NCBI RefSeq assembly: GCF_011075055.1
Contig: NC_058150.1
Coordinates: 1,178,001 to 1,242,000, forward strand
Source of the DNA: Mangifera indica
Taxonomy: Eukaryota > Streptophyta > Magnoliopsida > Sapindales > Anacardiaceae
Reading direction: 5' to 3'
Length of the DNA stretch: 64,000 nucleotides
Under the pieces are notes generated by a model. The model had not been told where the DNA came from. It searched no databases and saw only the letters and a program-made list of their open reading frames with translations. Below, piece by piece: positions 54,696 through 64,000 of this stretch. The position numbers and the translations under genes were made by a program. The stretch's first letter is position 1; every line of letters begins with the position of its first letter.

Positions 54696-55971
54696 ATGGC
54701 TAATTTCGCACAAGAATTTCAGAGCTTCAGACCCTCAATTTTTTCCCCAGATACTGATCCAAACATGGAACAAATGAACCAGTTCAGTCTCCTGGACAGT
54801 TCAAACTCGAATTGTCAAAGCTTCATGCCTTTCTTCAATGACAACTTCTTTAATCATCCCACTCTACTCGACTTCCCTGGAAGTTTGGCTGAAACTTTTC
54901 CAGGTTTTTTCCCACAAAGCAATCAGAGTCTTGTGCCTGCAGTTGCTCAGTCTACAGTCACATCTGAAAACGAAATTCGAGAGGCCAAGAAGGGAAAAGC
55001 CGTTGATATATCAGAAAGCAGCTGTGAAAACTCTTCTCCTTTGGCTTCTGAAACTGGGATCAAGAGGAAAAATGTAAACATACAATCTTGTTAATCATCT
55101 TTTATATGGTTAATTATGGAATCTAATTTCATTATGGACTGTTTTTTTTTTTTTTTAAAGACTTCAGGGAAAAGAAAGAGAGCAAAAAACAATGAGAAGG
55201 AAGAGGAGAAACCAAGGGAGGTTGTTCACGTGAGAGCTAGAAGAGGACAAGCTACTGATCGCCACAGCTTAGCAGAAAGAGTATAAATTTTAAGCTTTTC
55301 AGAAACAACTGATCACAGAACTAGAATTAATGAATAAGGGAGAATTTATGAGTTCATAATTTGTTTTAATTCAGGTCAGAAGAGGGAAAATCAATGAGAG
55401 ACTAAGATGTTTACAAGATATTGTTCCAGGATGCTACAAGGTAAAAACAATTTTTCTATATATAATTTACATTAATTTTCTTTTTTTATAATATTCTCAA
55501 ACTCATTGAAAATTTGCAGACAATGGGCATGGCAGTAATGCTGGATGAGATAATTAATTATGTTCAGTCCTTGCAGAATCAAGTTGAGGTGAGTTTCAGT
55601 AGAATTAACAGAAGAATTTAAAAAATATTGCTTTCTCAGATAAGAAGATTGAGCTGATAATAGAATTTTGTTCATTGGTTTGGATGCAGTTTCTCTCCAT
55701 GAAGCTCACTGCAGCAAGCACCTTTTATGACTTCAATTCAGAGTCAGACGCCATAGAAAAAATGCAGGTATAGCTAACCAACCCAGGTCTTTTCAAATTA
55801 TAACCGCTGCTATTATCATAATTGCGTAAATCAATTGGTAACGAGAAAAACAACTTTGTGTTTGACATTTGGCAGAGGGCAAACGCAAATGAGGCAAAAG
55901 ATGAGTTGGAGAGATTGATGAGAGAAGGATATGGGGGAATTGGTTGCTCCCAGATAGGAAGACCGTTCTGA
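54696..55971 (+). CDS. bHLH transcription factor, BEE/CESTA-like
   Basis: Nuclear bHLH of the brassinosteroid-responsive BEE1/BEE3/CESTA (HALF FILLED) group. Six exons join in frame: 54696-55073, 55161-55280, 55375-55440, 55520-55588, 55690-55767 and 55876-55971, giving 268 aa. The N-terminal half is Ser/Phe/Asn-rich, with a basic stretch KRKRAKNNEK before the domain. The basic region (about 148-175) reads HVRARRGQATDRHSLAER then VRRGKINERL; the H, E and R of the E-box-reading triad are present. Helix 1 is CLQDIVPGCYK and helix 2 is MLDEIINYVQSLQNQVEFLS, followed by FYDFNSESDAIEKMQ and a tail ending GCSQIGRPF. RRGK in place of the usual RREK is characteristic of the BEE clade. The commoner ATDSHS reads ATDRHS here. 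BEE1, BEE3 and CESTA cannot be separated by eye. Confidence 0.93.
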
Positions 55972-58900
55972 TGGACTTCAACTTTTTATCTGTCATACAA
56001 CACTTGAAGATGAAGGTGCTCGATCTAATATTTCCTAAATTTTTTTCCATTTTCAAGAAAACTTGTCCCCACTTCATGTTATACATAGCTAGTTGTTCTG
56101 GACTTCCTGTATACTTGTAATTGCCACTCACACATGTGGGGGAATTCAGTCAGTATGAATTGTTTGAAGAGAAGAAGAAGAAGAAAAAAATAGAAAATCT
56201 TATCCATTCATTATCCATCTCCTGTATAGTTTTGATTTATATGCTTTGCAATCTATTTTGATCCACATATCACACTATGTTAGAAAACCCCAACTAAATC
56301 AAACAGCAAAGAACACAAATACTCCAAACACGAACACAGGATTTATATGGAAAATTTAGTATGGACAAAAGATGGAGAAATTTCCACCATGAATGAAAAA
56401 GAATACAAGAGAACAGATTGCTTTGTTTACTCTAATTTTGACTCTCACTTTTCACATACACTTTAGCACAAACTTTTCACATACACTTTAACACAAGTTG
56501 TATATGCAAATCCTAATTAGCATGTACTTTGACATGTGTGCTTGAAGGTTGCATATGTTATATCCGCAGGTCGTACCCCTTTTTCTGCAGGTTGTTGTTA
56601 TTCTACCAAGTATCTGTGTTGAGTCATGTAGTCCATACTTCAGAAGTGAAGTCCTGCACATACAAATTTACATCTCAAAACTGCATTTCGTAAATTTGGA
56701 TAATTCTCTTTCAAACTTCGGATCATTACTATTTAACTTAGAGTAATAATATGATGTCGTGGTTATACACATAAATAAAAAATTAGTTTTTTTTTTTTTT
56801 AAATAAGGAATCGTATCCCAATCAAACCATCTCTTCCCGATTAAACTAACTACATTGAATCTCTTATATATTTTATACATACGATCTCTTCTGTTGTTAT
56901 TCAATCTACCCTTTAAAAGCAAAATCGGTTTGTTTTGTTGTATCAAGATAACTGCCAGGAAAGTCATTCGACAGTAACCTTTTTTTTTTTTTTCTTTCAC
57001 TTGGTTACCTTCCAACTTGACTGACCTGAAATTATGAGAATGTTGAAATGACAGTGAGATACTGCGGGGAGTATAATTAAGCCATTTTATGTCGGCACTG
57101 ATGTTTTCACAGTCCTCCACTAAACAGATTTCACTTGTTTTTATTAGATCAATTATTTGAGCTTTCTCTTTTTTTCCATCTTACACAGTTACCCAATGAC
57201 AACAGAAAGTGATCATAATTTATATTCAATCAAACTATGTAATGTTTAAGTGACTTAGGTATTCAAATAGTTCATCATATAATTATAGAATTTTAAATTA
57301 AATATAAAATAATATATCGTTTGAATATTTAATTAGATATTTAAAAATAAATGAGTTCACGTAACATTGTAAAAAAAAAACAAAACAAAACAAATCATTT
57401 GTGGCCAGTTGTGGAAAAATCCCTATTGTCTGTAAAATTAGAAACTGGCTTGGGGACCCAAAAGGCAACAAAAATTTCAAGAGATCTCTTCTTCTTGTCT
57501 CTCCATTATGGAACCCTACAAAGCTTAGATGGATGCATAAAATCTGATGGGTTTTGCCAATTCATGAATTGAATAATTGGAGATGAGAAATTATTAAGAA
57601 CAAAAATTCATCTTTTTTCATAAAAATAAATAAATAAATATTGGGATAGATGCAATGCACCCATGAAAATAGGAGTTAAAACGGACCAAAAAAAGAATGG
57701 GCAAGGTGGGTTCTCCCACATCTCAAATGATAAGAACTTGTGAACCCATCTACTAATTTTTAATTTATTTTGTTTCTTCTCTCTTTCCACTCGGAATCTT
57801 TTCAATTTTGACTCTTTTTTGACTTGTTCTTTCTGGTTTGTGTCATGGGGAAGCATGCATGAACAAGAAACAAAAGCAAAAGGGAAAGAGGCTTATAGTT
57901 TTGGGGTCCCATTTTGAGTGAGTGGATAATGTCAAGAATTCCCAATTTAATTGATTAATTTAGATTGAGGGTCACATAGTAGGTGATGAGGTTGGATTGA
58001 AGGGACCGAGAATATTATGTGGGCAAGTTCAAGGATCCATGAAAGTGGGCTCATCATCAAGCTTTTCAAGTGGAGAAGGTTGGTAGAGTGTCAAGAATCT
58101 GAATTTAATTCCACTTATGAATGCTTTTTCATAGATTCATTGTTATAGTTAAGTTCACATACACATACATTCATTATTCATCAACCTCTTTGAGATATAA
58201 TTAGAGTATTTGATGTCTCTTTTCAGGGTGAAAATAAATTGGATTTGAGTTAGAGCTTCAATTGAGAAACTTGGTTTGAGTTCAGCTCATTTGTCCCTTT
58301 GATTGTATTGTTTACATTTTAGTAATATTGTTCACCTTTTAATAATATTGTTCACCTTGTTTGTAGCACTATTTTTCCCTCAAACAATTAAATGGTGATA
58401 TCATATACCTAAGCTTGTCAGTTGGGTTGGACAAGTCCAATACCCAATTGTTTGGTCTGAAAAAATTCGATTTTAGACTGGTCAGAATTCAAATCTCAAA
58501 CAAGTTTAAACAAAAAAAATAATAATAAGTTATTTAGCTTGGATTTAAATAGAGGTTGTTCAAGCCCCAAGGGCCAATAAGGTCCAAAAATTCATTATGG
58601 GAAATGTATATTTGTTATATTTTCAAATTTGTAAGAATTGTAAAGGTGTTTTTAGGGTTTTCAAAGTTATATAATGAGTTCATAATATACTTAAAACAAA
58701 CTTGATAAAAAATAAATAAACTAATATATTATTATATGATTGAATAATTTTAAATTTAAAATAAAGTAAAAATTATATTACTAAATTACTTGATGACACA
58801 ACAGTTTGTTTATTTCCGTTATAATGATTTATTTTTATTTACAGTTATTTTTTCATTTAAAAAATGGTAGAGTTTTTTCATGGTTCCTGCTTGCCAAGGC

Positions 58901-60750
58901 GTGTCCATTTTGATAAGAATTGGGCCTCTTTTTGACTTGTGGCTTGGGCTAAAGCCCGTCTACAAACCCTTCACTTGGTGCATAAGATTCTTGGAAGAAA
59001 TTGTGTTTAATTTATTCTAGAAATAATCTTGTACAATGCTATTTTTACTAATCTTAACTCCCAAAATGATAATGATTTTATTAACATTAACTTAACATTA
59101 ACTTAAGATTGATTGTTAAGTAGTTATCTCAAATAGATCTCAAGTTAAGGTTATTTTCGCCTAAACTTGGATTATTCTATTTAAATTACGATTCAAACCT
59201 GGGTCGTTTCGGATCGAGTACAAAAGTTTAGCGTCATCTAACATATACTTAAAATTAGAATGTTATACATGAAAAATATATCATTTGTTTGTTGTTTTAT
59301 TTAGAGTGTAATTTGTAAAAAATTGGATTTTACAACTAGATTTATTATTTAAATAAAACTTATACATTTTAAAAAAATGTTACTATTATTTAAAAAAATT
59401 AAATTTTCATCACTAATATGGTAAATCCAACAAAACCCATTGGCTCTATTGGTGTTGATATTGAAAAGATCAATAAAATCTTCATCAACGAATTAATCTA
59501 CGACTTTTTCATCAATCCAACTATCGACCTTGAATAAAAATAATAAATCTATAAAATTTTTATGCACTTTACACTATTATAAAAAATTCTCCAAAACAAC
59601 AACCTTGTGAACATTTTAATCGATGGCACAAAGGTTAATTATGATCAATGATATAAATGTTCAAAATAATTAATGACAGTTAGAATTTTAAAAAATTATA
59701 AAGATTAAATTGCATATTTTTACTCAAACATCATATTTAAAATATTAAATTGAACTTAATTAAAAAAATAATTTAAATTAAATTAATTCATTAACACGGT
59801 TGTTAGGTGACTCAAAGCAAGATGCACGAGTCTTTCGACTATTGTCCCTCATAACCACTAAAAAAGTGCCACGTATATTGTGCTCTCTACTAGAGCTCAT
59901 TTGATCTCCACTGCATAGATAACACAACGGCACCGGACAGGAAAAGCTTGTTGAAGATAAACCAAAGGTCTTTCAGAGTATCCTCAATCTAAAGCACATC
60001 TACGCGCTCAATCTTTACCCAATTCTCTGCTCTTTTACCTTTCAATGAACCCCAATTCACGCCAGAATCAATAAAGTCGATTCTGTATAAATTTATTTGG
60101 CTTCTTGAAGCTGAGGCTTGGTATTTTTTTTTGCTTAGGCAGTGAGGTGATCTTGTGAGTTTCGCAATTTGGCGAAGTGGATTCGTGGAAATTGGTTAGA
60201 TGAAGCTAATCTCTGGTTGGGTTCGTGAAATATTGCGAATCTCTTCAAAGTTGGGGTTGGTTTAGAGTTTTACCGGGTTTTGATTCTACAATATTTAGAG
60301 GTAAGTTTTTCATAGTTTGGTACTTTGGTTAGTGGAAGTTGTTGAGATTAGGTTGTTTGGTGAGGTTTTGTACTCGGTGCTTTCAACTGTTTTGGTGAGT
60401 TATTCGTGATTGTTCTCTAGCTATCAAGTTTGACTCTTTGGTTTGATTGAAGAAGCTCATTAGCTGAATTTGTGTGATGGATTTGATTGGGAGTGGCTTA
60501 CATTTAATGTGCTTAATTGGCAAGAGCATAAACTCGAAGCAATCCGGAGGAATAATGGTGAATTAGATTGTTGGGGTTTTAGATAAGAAGGTGTTTGTTG
60601 AGTTTTGTATTGTGGTATCGTTGAAGAGATGCTGAGATTTACTATTTTGTTGGTGACGTGAGACTTTGTACCGGAATCCACCAAGTTCAATAGAAAGTTG
60701 CGTTCTGGGTTTCATTGAGGTTTTGTATTATAATAGCGGAAGTTTTAGAG
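55972..60750. other. Intergenic DNA, LTR-like fragment, and DUF639 leader
   Basis: About 55972-56200 should hold the bHLH 3' UTR. An LTR-like piece follows at 56278. From 57000 to 59900 I see only AT-rich DNA with dispersed-repeat relics (58210-58560). About 59930-60750 is GC-richer and probably contains the promoter and leader of the DUF639 gene; a donor-like gag|gtaagt at 60299 hints at a leader intron. Confidence 0.4.
56278..56660. mobile_element. LTR-like fragment (Copia type?)
   Basis: Begins tgttagaaaaccccaactaa and contains cacgaacacaggatttatat followed by ggaaaat. I associate this TGTTAG start plus 'aacacaggatttacgtgga' motif with plant Copia-type long terminal repeats. A short direct repeat, cttttcacatacacttta, occurs twice near 56450-56490. 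The 3' border, a second LTR and target duplication are not found. Confidence 0.3.
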
Positions 60751-63700
60751 ATGGCTGTGACAAACAAAACCAGAAATATGCTTGAGGGTCTTGTAAGAGA
60801 TGGGTCTTTCAAATGGTTGCTTAGCAGGCGGACTTCATTCAATGAAGAATTTGAAGAGATGGAGAGGTCTCCATCTGGAGGGAGGAATTGGATAGCAGAG
60901 CTTTCGCCTGTTGCTAATATAGTTGTTCGCCGATGCTCAAAGTAAGTGGGCTACCTAATGTTTACTTTCTTTCGTTGCTATTTATTTTATTTAAAAGTTC
61001 TCACTCTGAATGATGTTGTTGCTTATATTCATAGTCTTCTTATAGAAACCAGATTAATGATGCAGAATGCTTGGCATTTCCTCAAGTGAGCTTCAAGAAA
61101 GCTTTAACAAAGAGGCCTCTGATTCAATAAAGCATCCCTCACGGTATGCTAGGAACTTCTTGGAATACTGTTGCTTCAGGGCACTTGCTCTCTCTACCGA
61201 AGTAACAGGTCATTTGTCTGATAAAAGATTTAGACGCCTAATATATGATATGATGATAGCTTGGGAGGTCCCAGCAGCTTCAAGCCAACCATTAGTCAAT
61301 GTAAGCTATATTTTTTTTAGGAAATTGGTAACTAAATTCAGGAACTTCCTCCAATAATTGTTTAATTTAATGTCTTTCTCTTTGTTTAAAACACACTGAA
61401 ATGCAAAAGCCTCTGTTTCACCCTCTTTCAATTCACACACACTGATATCCTCTCTCTTGGGAAATTTCATTTTCATCTCTGTTTATTGGTTGAATAAATA
61501 AAAACCATGGTATAGAAATGTAGTATGGTTAATACTTGCCATGTTGTTGCAGTAGAAGTAAAGCCAATAATCTGCGATTAAAAATCATTGTAATTTCCCT
61601 GATTAAAAAGTTTCTATGGATTTGTATTTAACAGGCTTATTGTTCTTCCAGGGTAAACTTCATGTTGCTTGAATATACCCTTTTGCTTACTATACTTGCA
61701 GTTTGCTTTTGCTGGTTATTTTGCATAAATACAAGAATCAGTCATGTTCTTTGGAGTGACCATGTATCTCTTAGATGTATAGTAGGACATTTTGTTTAGA
61801 GAGCATGAGAGAGTAGAGAAACACGTAATATTAATGTGGTAGAAGGTGCATGCTATATCTTTATCTTTCTCTGTGTTGTTGATCTTCCATATACCAAGAA
61901 AATCTGTAAGTCGTAGTGTCTTGCTATTGGAACTTACTATATGGGCTTTTATGGTCCTTATCTTTCTTTCACGTAGACAGGATGGATGTGTTTAAGGTTG
62001 AGGATATATCTTATCTGTTGAAGGCAAATGTTACCTCTGTATATCTGTCTCCTATTTAGTTGTGTGCCTATGTGTATGCACGTATGATCCTTGAGTTGGA
62101 ATTATCAGGAGAACTTAAATTTTAATATCCAATTGATGCGGGTGCATATGGGCCTCGTCTTTATTTTAGGTGGATGAGGATACTACTGTTGGAGTGGAGG
62201 CCTTCTCTCGAATCGCTCCAGCAGTTCCAGTTATTGCCAATGTAATTATCTGTGAAAACCTTTTTGAGGCTCTCACATCTTCAACTGGTGGTCAGCTTCA
62301 ATTCTCAATCTTTGACAAGTATCTAACTGCACTAGAAAGGTAGTCAATTCTCCATATATATTTGTTTCCTGACGCCTTGCACAAAAATGAAGAAACAAAT
62401 TTATGTCCTCTTTTTCTCTATACTTTGGTGAAAAGAAAAGTTGCATACTTGAATGATGGTTTTGCATTTTTTTTAAACATTAGCATTGGTTTATAGGATG
62501 CTGTTGTTGTTACCATATGCTGAAGAAACATTGTAGCAGGTTGGCATCCTTCCCCTAAGAAATGCTGATTCTGTATCAATACTTCTTCTTTTTCTTTTTC
62601 AAATATATGAAGTATGTGGAATTGTCATAGTTTTTCATTATCAAGTTTGTGTGCTTTATGGTAGCATATCTTCAATTAATAGCTGTACATATCTAGCCTT
62701 AATATTTGAATTGTCATTCTGTATAGGGCAATAAAAAAGATGAAGACCCAATCAGAGTCATCTATTCTTACTGCCCTTCGATCGTCAAAAGGAGAAAAGA
62801 TTCTGGAAATAGATGGGACAGTGACCACCCAGCCAGTTCTAGAGCATGTGGGAATATCTACCTGGCCAGGTTGGTTCATTGGATGAATATATTTGTTGAA
62901 TGAACACCTTTCTGTTTCCCTTGAAAAAATGAAGCTTTGCTATAGAGTATTGGATTTCCTTGGTTTCTATGTGTGTGCATTGCAATTCGTGCTATAAGAA
63001 AGAAATACATAAAATAAGTCATGTTTACTGACATCTATTATCTTTACATCTATGTAGGCCGGTTGACTTTGACAGATCATGCACTATATTTTGAAGCTCA
63101 CCGTGTTGTATCGTATGAGAAGGCAAAAAAATATGATTTATCTGAAGATCTAAAACAGGTTGTTAAGCCTGAATTGACAGGACCATGGGGTACTAGACTC
63201 TTTGACAAGGCAGTCTTTTATAAATCTACTTCCCTGTAAGGCATGCCGCATGTTAATTTCTTGTTCAAATGTTTATATGTTATGCCATTTTCTTAACTGA
63301 AAGCTTCTCTTAAACTTATGTAGTGTTTACCTCTGAATTATGTATCTCCTGTAGATCAGAACCAATTGTCTTAGAGTTTCCTGAGCTTAAAGGGCATACT
63401 CGTCGTGATTACTGGTTAGCGATTATCAGAGAAATTTTATACACTCACAGATTCATAAAGAAGTTCCAGATCAAAGGAGTTGTGCAGGATGAAGTACTTT
63501 TAAAAGCTGCACTTGGAATTCTAAGAGTACAAGCCATTCAAGAAATTATCACTGCAAATTCTGTACGCTTTGAGAATCTCCTCATGTTTAACCTATGTGA
63601 TCAGCTTCCAGGTGGAGATTTGATTCTGGAAACTCTTGCAAACATGTTATCTGTAAGGGAGTTAGACAGGACTAACAGTTCCAGAGCTGGAGGTGAAATG

Positions 63701-63934
63701 CACTCAATCTCAGCATTGGCTATGGTTTCTAACTTTGGGTTTGTGCTCGGATCAAATTCAAGTAATCCCAATGAGGCTGGGCTTGTTGTGGGTGAGATAG
63801 CTGTTGGGGAGATGAGTTCATTGGAAAGAGCTGTAAAGGAGTCTAGAAACAGCTATATGAAAGTTGTGCAAGCACAAGAAACAGTTGATGGAGTTAAAGT
63901 AGATGGCATTGACACAAACTTGGCAGTAATGAAG
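60751..63934 (+). CDS. DUF639 family protein, N-terminal part
   Basis: Plant-specific DUF639 protein, sometimes labelled 'heat-inducible transcription repressor'; biochemical role unknown. Six exons lie in the window: 60751-60941, 61066-61300, 62170-62339, 62727-62869, 63058-63235 and 63355-63934, giving 499 residues up to a GT donor at 63935. The rest is outside. Sequence in order: MAVTNKTRNMLEGLVRDGSF, NWIAELSPVANIVVRRCSK, YARNFLEYCCFRALALS, GHLSDKRFRRLIYDMMIAWE, VEAFSRIAPAVPVIANVIIC, AIKKMKTQSESSILTALRSS, DGTVTTQPVLEHVGISTWPG, RLTLTDHALYFEAHRVVSY (GRAM-like), ELTGPWGTRLFDKAV, FPELKGHTRRDYWLAII, FNLCDQLPGGDLILETLANM and DGVKVDGIDTNLAVMK. It matches Arabidopsis At1g48840 as I recall it. The family's C-terminal membrane segments fall beyond the window. 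The start at 60751 is preferred over an in-frame ATG 12 codons upstream because it matches the family N-terminus. Confidence 0.93.
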
Positions 63935-64000
63935 GTATGTGGGTTTGCATTTCAACTGCAAAAATTCTGTTTATTATAAAGTTCACATTCTCTGTATTTC

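Noticed and set aside
56668..57120. 150-codon minus frame in the bHLH-DUF639 interval
   Set aside because: Length alone is notable, but the composition is Lys/Asn/Leu-rich low complexity, runs through poly-T and poly-A tracts, and shows no motif or splice structure.

Overview
The window is plant nuclear DNA, almost certainly from a core eudicot. Coding exons are split by short AT-rich GT-AG introns, intergenic DNA is very AT-rich, and every recognisable product is a plant protein family. I see nine protein-coding loci in 64 kb and no organellar, bacterial or viral block. I cannot name the species.

Layout: (1) 1-522, minus: 5' end of the AP-3 delta-adaptin gene, running off the left edge. (2) 523-9.4 kb: intergenic, with two long-inverted-repeat MITEs of Mutator (MULE) type; one has a perfect 9-bp target duplication, the other an exactly tandem-duplicated 250-bp arm. 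(3) 9.73-16.72 kb, plus: complete 14-exon BRUTUS (BTS) iron-sensor E3 ligase gene, 1239 aa, with a GC-AG intron and three evenly spaced ACGT cores in its promoter. (4) 18.8-19.5 kb, minus: single-exon Ser-rich plant protein resembling proteins annotated as membrane-associated kinase regulators. (5) 24.0-27.7 kb, minus: AMSH-type deubiquitinase whose first seven exons are clean but whose catalytic JAMM exon and later exons are eroded, so probably a pseudogene; a 101-nt hairpin lies just upstream. (6) 28.7-31.7 kb, plus: five-exon receptor-like cytoplasmic kinase of CRK type, with a CACTA-like element starting 4 bp after its stop codon. (7) 31.7-34.2 kb: CACTA-like element abutting a truncated MULE MITE. 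(8) 35.8-38.6 kb, minus: ribosomal protein eS7 gene with a 1.2-kb 5'-UTR intron. (9) 44.7-45.8 kb, minus: R2R3-MYB of the MYB62/MYB116 type. (10) 54.7-56.0 kb, plus: bHLH of the BEE/CESTA type. (11) 60.75 kb to the right edge, plus: DUF639 gene, 5' part.

The genes do not form one pathway. They cover vesicle sorting (AP-3), iron homeostasis (BTS), ubiquitin removal (AMSH), signalling (kinase), translation (eS7), and transcription in hormone or phosphate responses (MYB, bHLH). Their order echoes linkage I recall from Arabidopsis: AP3D, RPS7 and DUF639 near At1g488xx, and MYB116 next to CESTA at At1g2533x-34x. The block therefore looks like old eudicot synteny expanded by transposons.

I did not find a convincing undescribed system. 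The best leads are the microRNA-like hairpin beside the AMSH relic, the 20-bp-phased ACGT array in the BTS promoter, and the family of foldback MULE MITEs.
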